Shown: positions 1 through 8,854 of the stretch, piece by piece
Position numbering within the stretch: position 1 is the first letter of the stretch
How the letters are laid out: each line of letters opens with the position of its first letter
NCBI RefSeq assembly: GCF_902728265.1
Contig: NZ_CACVBR010000016.1
Location: 1 to 64,000 of the forward strand
Length of the DNA stretch: 64,000 bases
Reading direction: 5' to 3'
Source of the DNA: Chryseobacterium potabilaquae
Lineage (GTDB): Bacteria; Bacteroidota; Bacteroidia; Flavobacteriales; Weeksellaceae
Position numbers and translations under genes: made by a program
Notes under the pieces: generated by a model
What the model was told of the DNA's origin: nothing
What the model saw: only the letters and a program-made list of their open reading frames with translations
Databases searched by the model: none

Positions 1-38
1 AAACAAGATTGTGTAAAAATAAAAACCTATAAAAACAA

Positions 39-70
39 AGATATTTGTCGGACTAGCCCGACAAATATCT
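39..70 (-). terminator. Rho-independent terminator of the 140-721 gene
   Basis: A 13-bp perfect inverted repeat (39-51 against 58-70) with a 6-nt loop lies directly downstream of the minus-strand gene ending at 140. Read on the minus strand it is followed by a T-rich run (TTTGTTTTTAT), as expected of an intrinsic terminator. Confidence 0.75.
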
Positions 71-139
71 CATAAAATATTAGTATTTTTAACCTAATAA
101 TCTGTAACGCTTATTTAGGACTAGTCATAATAAAATTAT

Positions 140-721
140 TTATTTTGCTAATTGATTAAAGGGCGTGAGTTTAATGTCTTCAGCCATAGTTTGCTCTAAA
201 AATTCTGTTTTTTGATTTCCTTTCATACGAGCCGCCGCTGAACTAGCATTGAAATAAGTTTCTGATAATTTTGTTGCAATTTCAGAAGGATTAAATTCAA
301 ATTTAGTATCTCCCTCAACTCCTAAATACCCATTTTTTCGCGTAAGGTTTGTGATATAATTATTGTAGTTTATTAAAGTATTTCTTAAATATTGAGTGTG
401 ATATTCCATGCATTTTTTTGCTTTTTTTGAAGAATTATTGAGAATACAATTATTCATATTTCCTCTATATAAACGCCACTCAGACTCCAAAATTCCATAT
501 TCTTTACCTAAAGCTGCTTTACCATTTAAGAGAATGCTGTTGTTCCCCTCCTTTGTAGCAATATTTTGTAAATGCTGTACTACCAAAGGAACTGTATTTT
601 CAATTTTTGTTTTAGTTTCTCTTACGGCACTAAAATCTGCAGCAGGAGAGCTCTTCTTTTGAGCACTTGTGACGTTAAAAATAAGTAATAATAGTACAAT
701 CAATAAATTATATCTTTTCAT
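140..721 (-). CDS. Secreted protein of unknown function
   Basis: This 193-residue protein starts with a clear signal peptide (MKRYNLLIVLLLLIFNVTSA, cleavage near the AQ at residues 20-21), so it is exported to the periplasm or surface. The mature part is mostly polar and predicted helical, with two cysteines about 12 residues apart near the middle (NNCILNN and KKCMEY) that could form a disulfide. I recognise no domain family. It stands alone on the minus strand, diverging from blaI, with its own terminator. The start is the only methionine that leaves an intact signal peptide. Confidence 0.7.
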   Translation of the reverse strand: MKRYNLLIVLLLLIFNVTSAQKKSSPAADFSAVRETKTKIENTVPLVVQHLQNIATKEGNNSILLNGKAALGKEYGILESEWRLYRGNMNNCILNNSSKKAKKCMEYHTQYLRNTLINYNNYITNLTRKNGYLGVEGDTKFEFNPSEIATKLSETYFNASSAAARMKGNQKTEFLEQTMAEDIKLTPFNQLAK

Positions 722-956
722 AAGAAATTTTTAAAGCACTAAAATAAATATATTTTCTCAGTTCTTACAAATCCATTTTAATTTTCTTTAATAAAAATTA
801 ACATGTTTTAAGAAATTATGCTGAAATGGGACTCTTTTATATTAATCAAATAGGTAATAAAATAAGTGCTTTGAAAAATTAATAAATTTTAATTAAAAAT
901 ATGTAATTGATAATCAATATGTTGTAGTTTAATTTCTTTTATCACTAAAAAAATAG

Positions 957-986
957 TTGTTTTATTTAAATTAATTTATACATTTG
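957..986 (+). promoter_or_regulatory. blaI promoter (-33 TTG, -7 TACATTTG)
   Basis: TTG at 957-959 and TACATTTG at 979-986 are separated by 19 bp, which matches the Bacteroidota vegetative promoter consensus (TTG, 19-21 bp, TAnnTTTG). Transcription would start around 990-994, leaving a leader of about 55 nt before the blaI start at 1049. Confidence 0.75.
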
Positions 987-991
987 TATAA
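976..991. promoter_or_regulatory. Candidate BlaI operator over the -7 element
   Basis: The sequence TTATACATTTGTATAA is a perfect dyad with 7-bp arms around a 2-nt centre, and it contains TACA-N2-TGTA, the core of known BlaI/MecI operators. It covers the -7 element of the blaI promoter, so bound repressor would block its own transcription. A second, weaker dyad (ACTAA-N4-TTAGT, 991-1004) abuts it. Confidence 0.65.
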
Positions 992-1048
992 CTAATTTAT
1001 TAGTGATATGAAAAAATAGCAATCTCAACGAGTAAATAAATAAAAAAC

Positions 1049-1414
1049 ATGAAGATTCAAACTTTAACAAAAGCAGAGGAACAAGTAATGCAATATCTAT
1101 GGAAAATTGAAAAGGGATTTCTTAAAGATATTCTTGATCTTTTTCCTGAACCTAAACCGCATACGAATACTGTATCTACTATTTTAAAGGTTTTGAAAGA
1201 CAAAGAATTTGTAGATTATAATGTATATGGAAGACAGCATGAGTACTTTCCACTTATTTCCAAAGAACAATATTCCGGAAAAACAATGAAAAGTCTTGTT
1301 AAAAACTATTTCAAAGGTTCTTACAAAAGTGCAGTTTCTTTTTTGGTAGAAAAAAATGAAATGACAGTGGAAGATCTTGAAATGTTATTGAATGAATTTA
1401 AAAATAAAAACTAA
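1049..1414 (+). CDS. blaI: BlaI/MecI/CopY-family transcriptional repressor
   Basis: This 121-residue protein is a typical small BlaI/MecI repressor. The N-terminal winged helix begins at LTKAEEQVMQYLW, and the recognition-helix region follows (PHTNTVSTILKVLKDKEFV, about residues 37-57). The wing (GRQHEYFPLISKEQY) and a C-terminal dimerisation helix complete it. Family members bind TACA/TGTA dyads as dimers and are inactivated when a BlaR1-type membrane peptidase is triggered. An M56 peptidase is encoded about 430 bp downstream and a matching dyad covers the promoter. The inducing signal is not visible; no beta-lactamase gene lies nearby, so the regulon is probably cell-envelope or copper related rather than strictly resistance. 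Confidence 0.9.
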   Translation: MKIQTLTKAEEQVMQYLWKIEKGFLKDILDLFPEPKPHTNTVSTILKVLKDKEFVDYNVYGRQHEYFPLISKEQYSGKTMKSLVKNYFKGSYKSAVSFLVEKNEMTVEDLEMLLNEFKNKN

Positions 1415-1839
1415 CTCTAGAAGTTTATCTCTATTCTTATATTTTTTAAATATAGGGTCTGGATGTAATACTTTTATGCTATAAGTTGTTTATTAAGAAA
1501 CTGGCCTTTTTATGATATGAATAGATGATGGGTTATTGAGAGAAATATAGAAGGGATAGACACAGTGGAAAAATGTAAAAACCATTAAAACCTTAAATAA
1601 TGACTACATTTATTTTAGAATTATTCTTTCAACTTTGGGATTGGTTTCTATCTGTTTTTTAATAACTCAACTAAAACAGTATAGTTTAAAAAGTATTGAA
1701 GAGAGATTTTTTTAATCCTAATTAGAATTCTAATAAGAAGAATACAAAAACTTTTTTAGAATAAAATTATCTCTAACTTTTAGCGAGTGTTATAATGTAC
1801 CTACCTATAATACTTATCATAACCAATAAAAACGTAAAC
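1415..1839. other. Gap between blaI and the M56 peptidase, with a start-less ORF
   Basis: No intact gene fits here. At 1560-1715 the plus strand has 51 sense codons with no ATG or GTG start, ending KQYSLKSIEERFF, with a plausible membrane segment (RIILSTLGLVSICFLITQL). It may be the tail of a decayed membrane-protein gene. No TAnnTTTG promoter for the peptidase was found in this gap. Confidence 0.35.
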
Positions 1840-3699
1840 ATGGAAGCATTTTTTATGTATTCAATAAAAGTAATTGTTTGTTCAGGGGCAATGCTAGGAT
1901 ATTATTATATTTCACTGAAAGACAAAACATTTCATCATTATAATAGATTTTATTTGCTTTCAGTAATACCCATATCCTTATTATTACCTTTAATTAAAAT
2001 AGATGATTTTACGATTGAAGTAAGTAATGATATATATAGGTTAATAGATAAAGTACAAAGCTTTAACACAGTAGACAATAATAATGAATGGACCTATTAT
2101 GGAGTGATAGCTTCAGTATTAGGTTTGATTTCTCTTTGTTTTTTAGGAAGGTTAATCTGTGGAATGATTAGAATTCAGCAACTTAAAAAACAATTTCAGA
2201 AAGAAAATTTTGATGGAGTTAATTTTTACAGCACCAATCTTACAGAAGCTCCATTTTCTTATTTTCGGAACCTTTTTTGGAAGGATTCAATCATGTTGAA
2301 TTCGGATGTAGGAAAACAGATCTTACAACATGAGATGGTTCATATTGAGGAAAAACATTCATTTGATAAGATTTTAGTAGAATTTACGACTTCTATCTTT
2401 TGGTATAATCCATTTTTTCATATCCTAAAGAGAGAAATTAGTTTAATCCACGAATATTTGGCTGATAAAAAAGCTGTAAAACAATCGGATACTAAAGCAT
2501 TTGCGCAGATGCTTTTGGCGAGTCACTTTTCCGGAACACAGTTGCCTGCCACTAGTCCGTTTCTAAGTTCTAATTTAAAAAAACGACTCAAAATGTTACA
2601 AAAACCAAAAACCAAGTTCGGATATGCGCGAAGAATTTTTGCATTACCGGTTTTATTTTCTGTAGCTTTTGCCTATTTGGTAAATGCGAAGAATAAAGAA
2701 ATTAAAGAAACAAATATAGCTATTGAAAAAGCTGTTTCTCAAATAAAAAAAGATACAATTGTTCCTAATACACCTCACAAAGAAGAGGTAATTACTCCAA
2801 AGCCTAATAAAAATATTGATGACGATAAAAAAATTGCAGAATTAAGTAAAAAGATCGAAGAGAAAAGTAAATCTTTGAAAGGATTAGATTCCAATACAAA
2901 AGAATTCGAAAAGTATGTCGAGGAAATCGGACGTCTATCGGAAGAAATAGCAAATATTGATAATCTCCGTTCAACAATGGCTATAAAAGTGAATGGCAAA
3001 GAAATGGGAATTAATGAATATTTTAAGTCAAAGGAATGGAAAGATCATGTAAAAGAGTTAGAAAATTTAAACATTGATATTCCAGAAATACCTGAGGTTA
3101 ATTTAGAATATCCGCTTACGCCTCCTCCTCCCGTACCTTATACATCCAATCCTCCTAAGGTATATATGTATACACGGGATATGAAATGGACACCAGATCA
3201 AATAGACAAACTGGAAAAAGATGCAAAAACAGAAAGAAAAATTGCCCAAATAGAGAAGAAAAAAGCTAAACTTGAGGCTGAAAAAGCAAAAATAATTGGC
3301 GAAAAAGCTAGAAAAGCAGGATTAAAAACGGAAGAAGAGGGACAGAAAGCAAGAGAACAAGGAGAAAGAGCTAGAAGAGAAGGTGAAAAAGCAGCGGCAG
3401 AAGCTAGAAGAGTATATATTTATAATGGCAATACAAATTTCAGCACTCCCAATACCCCTAAAATAAGTTTGAATTCAGACTTTATGAAGAAAGGGAAAGA
3501 TGTTGTTTTAGTAACACCTAGAGTAAATAGCGTTAAATATGATGTTGAAGGGGATATGAAAATATTTATTGACGGGAAAGAGTCTACCAAAGAGGAAATG
3601 AATAATTTAAAACCTAACGAAGTGTCGACAGTGAGTATTACTAAAAATTCGGATAATGGTAAAGTTACTGGTAAAATAAAAATCGAAACCAAACTATAA
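1840..3699 (+). CDS. BlaR1-like M56 family membrane metallopeptidase
   Basis: The protein has 619 residues from the ATG at 1840. An upstream in-frame ATG at 1795 adds only an unconvincing 15-residue tail. The N-terminus carries several membrane helices, followed by the zinc-peptidase core HEMVH at about residues 164-168 and the downstream glutamate region (LIHEYLADKKAV), which is the M56/BlaR1 signature. After another membrane segment near residue 265, the exported part has no penicillin-binding sensor domain. Instead it is a long charged, coiled-coil-rich region with a proline patch (PLTPPPPVP) and Lys/Glu/Arg/Ala-rich helical repeats. By family logic it senses an envelope signal and cleaves the adjacent BlaI-type repressor. 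A GLPGLI gene follows after 51 bp. Confidence 0.85.
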   Translation: MEAFFMYSIKVIVCSGAMLGYYYISLKDKTFHHYNRFYLLSVIPISLLLPLIKIDDFTIEVSNDIYRLIDKVQSFNTVDNNNEWTYYGVIASVLGLISLCFLGRLICGMIRIQQLKKQFQKENFDGVNFYSTNLTEAPFSYFRNLFWKDSIMLNSDVGKQILQHEMVHIEEKHSFDKILVEFTTSIFWYNPFFHILKREISLIHEYLADKKAVKQSDTKAFAQMLLASHFSGTQLPATSPFLSSNLKKRLKMLQKPKTKFGYARRIFALPVLFSVAFAYLVNAKNKEIKETNIAIEKAVSQIKKDTIVPNTPHKEEVITPKPNKNIDDDKKIAELSKKIEEKSKSLKGLDSNTKEFEKYVEEIGRLSEEIANIDNLRSTMAIKVNGKEMGINEYFKSKEWKDHVKELENLNIDIPEIPEVNLEYPLTPPPPVPYTSNPPKVYMYTRDMKWTPDQIDKLEKDAKTERKIAQIEKKKAKLEAEKAKIIGEKARKAGLKTEEEGQKAREQGERARREGEKAAAEARRVYIYNGNTNFSTPNTPKISLNSDFMKKGKDVVLVTPRVNSVKYDVEGDMKIFIDGKESTKEEMNNLKPNEVSTVSITKNSDNGKVTGKIKIETKL

Positions 3700-3750
3700 A
3701 TACTGTTTTTAGTTTATAAATGATCACCGTACTTTTTATTACAAATAATC

Positions 3751-4653
3751 ATGAAAAATACGATATTACTTTTTCTGTTGATGAGTGTATTAGGGCAAGC
3801 TCAAGTTAACCGTTTTTTTTACGAATACAAATTTATTCCGGATTCTAATAATAGGGAAGAGGTAAAAACTGAAATGATGCTTCTGGATATTGATAAAGAA
3901 GGCTCTAGCTATTATAGTAGAGATAAATTTGTTTCGGATTCTATTTCAAAAGTAGAGCTAGAAAAACAATTAAAATCTTTTTCTGGAAATATTAGCGTAA
4001 ATAGAAGAGAGAATCCAGGGATTACTTCTTATAAAGTTATAAAACAATATCCTAACTTTAATACTTATCTTTTCAGAAATATAGCAACCGACCAATATAA
4101 AATAAAAGAAGATAAAAAACCTGAATGGAAAATCCTTCCTGATAAACAAAAAATCGGGGAATATAATGCACAGAAAGCAACAACAGTTTATGGAGGAAGA
4201 GAGTGGACTGCCTGGTTTTGTACGGATCTTCCTTTTCAAGATGGCCCTTACAAATTTTATGGATTGCCTGGATTGATTATAAAAATTGAAGATTCAACGG
4301 GATCACATACCATGACTTTGATAGGAAATAAAACTGTTTTGCAAGCTTCTTCGAATGAAAAAGAATTGGAATTACCTCAAAATATGAGAGTGTATGGTAT
4401 GGGAGGCAAGGAAATTGAAGTGACAAAAGATCAGTTTAAAAAAGTATGGAAAGCTTATGTGAATGATCCTACTAAAAATATGAGAGAAATGATGATGAAA
4501 AATACCGATAATTCGAAAGTTTCTTTCAAGGTAAAGACTTCGGATGGAAAGGAAATTTCAGATCCTAATCAAGTTTTTAGAGAATTGGAAAAAAGAACAA
4601 AAGAAACACTAGCAAAAAATAACAATCCAATTGAACCCGATTTAGTAAATTAA
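3751..4653 (+). CDS. GLPGLI family secreted protein
   Basis: This 300-residue exported protein has a short signal peptide (MKNTILLFLLMSVLGQAQ) and the family-defining motif FYGLPGLIIKIEDS at about residue 170. GLPGLI proteins are common in Bacteroidota, often beside BlaR1/M56 genes or TonB-dependent transporters, and their function is unknown. It lies 51 bp after the M56 peptidase on the same strand and ends in a strong terminator, so it is probably co-transcribed with the peptidase and part of the same envelope response. Confidence 0.88.
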   Translation: MKNTILLFLLMSVLGQAQVNRFFYEYKFIPDSNNREEVKTEMMLLDIDKEGSSYYSRDKFVSDSISKVELEKQLKSFSGNISVNRRENPGITSYKVIKQYPNFNTYLFRNIATDQYKIKEDKKPEWKILPDKQKIGEYNAQKATTVYGGREWTAWFCTDLPFQDGPYKFYGLPGLIIKIEDSTGSHTMTLIGNKTVLQASSNEKELELPQNMRVYGMGGKEIEVTKDQFKKVWKAYVNDPTKNMREMMMKNTDNSKVSFKVKTSDGKEISDPNQVFRELEKRTKETLAKNNNPIEPDLVN

Positions 4654-4673
4654 TTAACATATTTTTCTAATTG

Positions 4674-4704
4674 AACTGGCTGAAAAGTTACTTTTCAGCC
4701 AGTT
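4674..4704 (+). terminator. Terminator after the GLPGLI gene
   Basis: A 14-bp perfect stem (4674-4687 with 4691-4704) and a 3-nt loop are followed by TTCATTTT, 20 bp after the stop codon. Confidence 0.8.
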
Positions 4705-4879
4705 TTCATTTTATTAACTAAAGCTTATAATAGTTTTCAATAAGATTATATTGGGATGGGGCATAAAATCCGATAAGAAGAGAAATGTATTGATATATAA
4801 TAATTGGGTTTAATTATTTTTAGTCTCTTTTTATTGAGCATAAGGTCTTAGTTTATCAAGGGTTTTTATAAAATTCACT

Positions 4880-4956
4880 GTAGTTTTTTTACTGTAAATA
4901 TTAGTAATAAAACTACTCTCAAAAATATCTGAAAATTAAGTATTAATGTATATTTG
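4880..4956 (+). promoter_or_regulatory. Upstream control region of the first FISUMP paralog
   Basis: A -7 element TATATTTG (4949-4956) sits 88 bp before the start codon but has no TTG at the -33 position. Upstream are inverted half-sites GTAGTTTT (4880-4887) and AAAACTAC (4909-4916). The AAAACTAC motif ends 32 nt before the -7 element, nearly the same spacing as in three other promoters of this family. A weak -33 plus a fixed upstream site suggests activator-dependent transcription; that is inference. Confidence 0.5.
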
Positions 4957-5043
4957 CGATTGAAAAAATTAATAATATATTTCTTTTTTATTAAAAAATA
5001 ACATTTCTGTTTTTTGAAAAAAATCAACGATAAATAATATACG

Positions 5044-6939
5044 ATGAAAAAAACTAATTTATTTGTTTGTATGCTATTGGGTGTTTTTACGTTTGGACAG
5101 GTGGGGATTAATAATACTTCGCCAAAAGTCACATTAGATATTGCAGCCAAAAATTCAGACGGAAGCACCCGGGAAGGGTTTCTTCCTCCCCGACTTACAG
5201 GAGATGTTTTGTTTGAGGCGATGGGAACAGGAGCCTATGGAACAGATCAACATGGAGCTGTAGTATTTGTGACTGAAGCGGCATCTGAAGATAATCAAGT
5301 AGGGCAAACGACTAGGGTAGATGCTATGGGGTATTACTATTTTAATGAACATTTTGATCAATGGTGGAAAATAGGGAGTAATAATAACATCTATAATTTG
5401 GATGGTCATTTGCCTAGCGCCCGTCATGTGAATATGAATACAAATAACTTAGGATTTGTAGGAGGTAGAATAGGGATAGGTACTGTGAGCCCAGATCCAT
5501 CAGCTATCCTTGATCTTTTCAGTAAGAATGCTGGGTTTCTTCCGCCAAAGATGACCGAAGCTCAAATGAATACAGTCCTTAATCCAGCCCATGGACTTGT
5601 TATCTACTGTACAGATTGTTTTGGAGGAGGAACATTGGGTTGTTTAATGCTGAATGATTCTTTAGATCCTCTGGTACCTCAATGGGGTTCATTATGTTCT
5701 TCAAATGTACCTACAGGGCACATTATTGATCTCCAATGTGCGAGCGCATCTATTTCGGGGACTGTGCATTCGGGGGTTGCAGCAAGTGGAATAACTGTTA
5801 CTGTTCCCTATACTGGAGGAAACGGGGGAACTTATCCTGCCCTTGAATTTAACTCAACGGGTGTTACAGGCTTGAAAGCTAACCTAGATTCGGATCATTT
5901 AGCTAATGGAAATGGAAGTTTAGTATTTAATATTTCAGGAACACCTTCTGGAATTGGGACCGCTAGTTTTAGTATAACAGTAGCAGACGCATCTTGTACT
6001 CTTGATATTCCTGTAGTTGACTTTACAGCGAGTGTGACTTCGCTTGATTGTAGTAGTGCAGTATTTTCACCAACTACTATTACGCAAGGAATGGCTTATA
6101 CAGGAACGCTTGCAATACCTTATATTGGTGGCAACGGAGCTCCATATCCTCAGCAGACTTTCACTCAAAACGGATTAACGTTTACTCTTCCTGCCGGAAC
6201 ATTGGTGGCAGGTAACGGTAATTTAGTATATAATATAACAGGGACGGCCACAACGTCCGGTGCTATGGTGATTCCCATCAACTTTGGAGGTGCTTCTTGT
6301 AATGCCAACATTACTGTAGCGACCGGGAATTCAGTAATGATGTGTATGAGTGGTAATACAAACAGAGCATGGGCAACCTATAATCTTGGTGCTGATACAA
6401 GCTTAGATCCTAATATTCCTGTTAAGGAAATCCATGGAAATTATTACCAATGGGGAAGGATTGCTGTAGCAGCAGATACGGATACTCCTTCAGGGGCTAT
6501 TAGTGGTTGGAATACGACCCCAGCCCCAAATGATTCTTGGAATACGGGAACAGAGGCAGCACCTATTAAAAATACAGCGAACGATCCTTGTCCTTCAGGA
6601 TTCCGAGTACCTACCATCACAGAATGGCAGTCATTAGGTAATAATAACACCGTAAGTAAAGTGGGAACGTTTACTACGGGAAGTTTTACATCTGCAATAG
6701 TGTTTTCTTGTGGAGCCAATAAATTGACACTTCCTATGGCGGGAGCTCGTATGCAATTAACCGGTCTCCTGAAAAATAGAGGAATTCAAGGCTTTTATTG
6801 GAGTAATACAATTTTTGGAAGTTTTCCGGGGGCGGCTTATAATATGTATATTATTGGTAATCCTAATCCCCCTATTATATTGTCAAATGATAATGGGGAA
6901 CGTAGTGATGGATATCCTATTCGTTGTATTTCAGAATAA
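5044..6939 (+). CDS. Secreted FISUMP-domain paralog 1 (two Ig-like repeats)
   Basis: The protein has 631 residues. A signal peptide (MKKTNLFVCMLLGVFTFGQ) is followed by two related N-terminal blocks, VGINNTSPKVTLDI and IGIGTVSPDPSAILDL, each followed by a 'GFLPP(R/K)' stretch; such blocks are common in Bacteroidota surface proteins. Next comes a Cys-containing segment (YCTDCFGGGTLGC). Two Ig-like repeats of about 90 residues follow, each with a 'PYTGGNG..YP' strand. The C-terminal FISUMP domain (TIGR02145, Fibrobacter succinogenes major paralogous domain) has NYYQWGR and NDPCPSGFRVPT and ends in IRCISE. It is probably a secreted or surface protein. Ligand and role are unknown. It is the first of a tandem family. 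Confidence 0.82.
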   Translation: MKKTNLFVCMLLGVFTFGQVGINNTSPKVTLDIAAKNSDGSTREGFLPPRLTGDVLFEAMGTGAYGTDQHGAVVFVTEAASEDNQVGQTTRVDAMGYYYFNEHFDQWWKIGSNNNIYNLDGHLPSARHVNMNTNNLGFVGGRIGIGTVSPDPSAILDLFSKNAGFLPPKMTEAQMNTVLNPAHGLVIYCTDCFGGGTLGCLMLNDSLDPLVPQWGSLCSSNVPTGHIIDLQCASASISGTVHSGVAASGITVTVPYTGGNGGTYPALEFNSTGVTGLKANLDSDHLANGNGSLVFNISGTPSGIGTASFSITVADASCTLDIPVVDFTASVTSLDCSSAVFSPTTITQGMAYTGTLAIPYIGGNGAPYPQQTFTQNGLTFTLPAGTLVAGNGNLVYNITGTATTSGAMVIPINFGGASCNANITVATGNSVMMCMSGNTNRAWATYNLGADTSLDPNIPVKEIHGNYYQWGRIAVAADTDTPSGAISGWNTTPAPNDSWNTGTEAAPIKNTANDPCPSGFRVPTITEWQSLGNNNTVSKVGTFTTGSFTSAIVFSCGANKLTLPMAGARMQLTGLLKNRGIQGFYWSNTIFGSFPGAAYNMYIIGNPNPPIILSNDNGERSDGYPIRCISE

Positions 6940-6989
6940 TGTCTTAAAATTGAGGTATTTTAATTTCATTAATTATATATTTATTTGTG

Positions 6990-7020
6990 AAAAGGGATTG
7001 TCTATAAGGCAATCCCTTTT
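6990..7020 (+). terminator. Terminator after FISUMP paralog 1
   Basis: An 11-bp perfect stem (AAAAGGGATTG at 6990-7000 with its complement at 7010-7020) ends in a T run, about 50 bp after the stop codon. Confidence 0.75.
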
Positions 7021-7050
7021 TAATGCTACCAAAATAATATTAAAACATAA

Positions 7051-7356
7051 CAAGTTGGACAGATTATTCATGTAAATAGTAAAGGGTATTATTATTTTAA
7101 TGCAGACCAAAACCAATGGTTAAAGCTTGGGGACGGATTAGTATTTATAGTGCAGATGTAACTTTGGTGAGTCCTCGGCACGTGACTATGGATGGTAATA
7201 ATTTGGGGTTTACGGGGGGTAGGATAATATTGATATTACCATACAAATACAGAAAGTGGATCAACAGCTTTCTACTATTTGGAAACTTCTGAGAATACAG
7301 TTGTTGTAAATACCTTCCGATCTTATGGTTTTTCTATATGTTGTATTTCAGAATAA
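7051..7356 (+). pseudogene. Decayed FISUMP paralog with internal deletion
   Basis: The first part (to about 7222) aligns with the DNA of paralog 4 from its 'GQTIHVNGKGYYYFDADQNQW' region through 'DGNNLGFTGGRI'. A one-base loss near 7137 shifts the frame and brings an early stop (TAA after VQM). Near 7223 the similarity jumps straight to the family C-terminus, ending CCISE and a stop at 7354-7356. The Ig-like repeats and most of the FISUMP domain are gone and there is no start codon. It is a relic of a sixth family member. Confidence 0.8.
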
Positions 7357-7369
7357 TTTTTAATGAGTT

Positions 7370-7397
7370 CCAGCAGTAAACAATTGCTGGATTTTTT
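7370..7397 (+). terminator. Terminator after the FISUMP relic
   Basis: A CCAGCA (7370-7375) / TGCTGG (7385-7390) stem is followed by ATTTTTTATG. It sits just past the relic's stop codon, as terminators do after the intact copies, and probably survives from the original gene. Confidence 0.6.
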
Positions 7398-7568
7398 ATG
7401 ATATCTTTTTTGACTAATAAAAAAGATATCTATTTACTCTATTCTAGAAGTTTTAATGGCTATTTAAACGTTGATGTTTCCTCATAAAATACAGGTAATA
7501 GTTTGATATTTAAATGAATATAATATCTTCTAAATCTAGATAATTAAATTCGACATAGTGTTAGTAAT

Positions 7569-7617
7569 AAAACTACAGTTTTTCGGCATTTAATAATGAT
7601 TTGTTAATGTAGATTTG
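7569..7617 (+). promoter_or_regulatory. Control region of the truncated FISUMP paralog
   Basis: AAAACTAC at 7569-7576 ends 33 nt before the -7 element TAGATTTG at 7610-7617. The 16 bases around the motif (from TTAGTAAT) are identical to those upstream of paralog 1. There is no convincing -33 TTG. The start codon is 76 bp downstream of the -7 element. Confidence 0.5.
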
Positions 7618-7692
7618 CCGTTGATTTAATTACCTGTTTTTGTGTTTTTAATGGAAAATATACTTTTAAATTTAAAAGATAAATAATATACG

Positions 7693-8664
7693 ATGAAAAA
7701 AACTAATTTACTTGTTTCAATACTATTCAGTGCGTTTTCATTTGGACAGGTGGGGATTAATAATTCCTCTCCAAAAGCAACCCTAGATGTTACAGCTAGG
7801 CATTCGGATGGAAGTACTTCTGAGGGATTTATACCTCCTCGACTGACGGGAAATGCATTGTTTGCGGCAATAGCAACAGGAATGTATGATGCAACGCTTA
7901 ATGGAACGATAGTCTTTGTTACTGAACCGGCTGACATAGGGAATCAAGTGGGGCAAACTATTAGAGTGGATAACCGTGGGTATTACTATTTTGATGCAGA
8001 TAATAATCAATGGTGGAAACTTGGAACCGGTAGTAATTTCTACAATTCAAATGGGACATTGTCAAGTACTCGTCACGTTACCATGGATAACTATGATCTA
8101 GGGTTCATGGGAGGAAGAGTAGGAATGGGGACTTTTAATCCGGACCCGTCAGCTGTGTTAGATCTGGTTAATGCTGAGGCTGGATTTCTCCCTCCCAGAA
8201 TGCTTGAATCTGAAATGAATGCTATTGCGAATCCGGCACAGGGACTTGTAGTCTTCTGTTCTGATTGTTTCACTGATTTGGGATGTTTGATGGTTAACGA
8301 TTCAAATAATCCAACTGTACCTAATTGGGGATCGGTTTGCTCTACAAATGTGCCGATTGGGCATGTCAATGATCTTGCTTGTGCAAGTGCTACTACTTCA
8401 GGAACTTTACAATCAGGAGTCGCTGCAAGTGGAGTTACTATTACGGTACCTTATACAGGAGGGAACGGTGGAACGTACCCCTCAATTAACTTTAGCTCCA
8501 CAGGCGTAACTGGTTTAAATGCCCATCTTGTGGGAGGTGTTTTACAGGACGATAATGGTGATCTTACATTTACGATTACTGGAACTCCTTCTGCGGCAGG
8601 AACAGCAAGCTTTAGTATTACGGTAGCAGGAAAAACTTGTACGGTTACTGTAGCAGTTAGTTAA
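7693..8664 (+). CDS. Truncated secreted FISUMP-family paralog 2
   Basis: This 323-residue member has the same signal peptide, the two 'GIN..SP.ATLDV' blocks, the Cys segment (FCSDCFTDLGC) and the first Ig-like repeat. It then stops at GKTCTVTVAVS, exactly where full-length copies enter the second Ig-like repeat. The second repeat and the FISUMP domain, about 300 residues, are missing, and nothing like them follows. It keeps an intact frame and a family promoter, so it may still be made as a short secreted protein or be a deletion product on its way to decay. The region just before the start (GATAAATAATATACG) is identical to paralog 1. Confidence 0.75.
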   Translation: MKKTNLLVSILFSAFSFGQVGINNSSPKATLDVTARHSDGSTSEGFIPPRLTGNALFAAIATGMYDATLNGTIVFVTEPADIGNQVGQTIRVDNRGYYYFDADNNQWWKLGTGSNFYNSNGTLSSTRHVTMDNYDLGFMGGRVGMGTFNPDPSAVLDLVNAEAGFLPPRMLESEMNAIANPAQGLVVFCSDCFTDLGCLMVNDSNNPTVPNWGSVCSTNVPIGHVNDLACASATTSGTLQSGVAASGVTITVPYTGGNGGTYPSINFSSTGVTGLNAHLVGGVLQDDNGDLTFTITGTPSAAGTASFSITVAGKTCTVTVAVS

Positions 8665-8854
8665 GATGCCTACCATATTAACTTTTTAGCACACCGTATT
8701 TACAATGATGATTTTACATATTAAAATAATTGAAAGAATTTAAATGATATGAGGTGTTATAATTATTTATCAATATGTATGTATTGTTGATTGAGTTTTC
8801 GGTTTTTGTGTTTTCAATGAAAATTTACTTTTTTAAGTTAAAAGATAATATACG

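Larger units (their letters stand above)
722..1048. other. Divergent intergenic region upstream of blaI
   Basis: This AT-rich spacer separates two diverging genes. It holds the blaI promoter and a dyad operator, described separately, near its right end. The rest shows no open frame, RNA gene or repeat that I can support. Confidence 0.5.

Noticed and set aside
408..662. 84-codon plus-strand frame inside the 140-721 gene
   Set aside because: It is antisense to a gene with a clear signal peptide and has no domain or promoter.
1795..1839. Upstream ATG extending the M56 peptidase by 15 residues
   Set aside because: The added residues are not part of the family's first membrane helix, and the ATG at 1840 gives a normal start.
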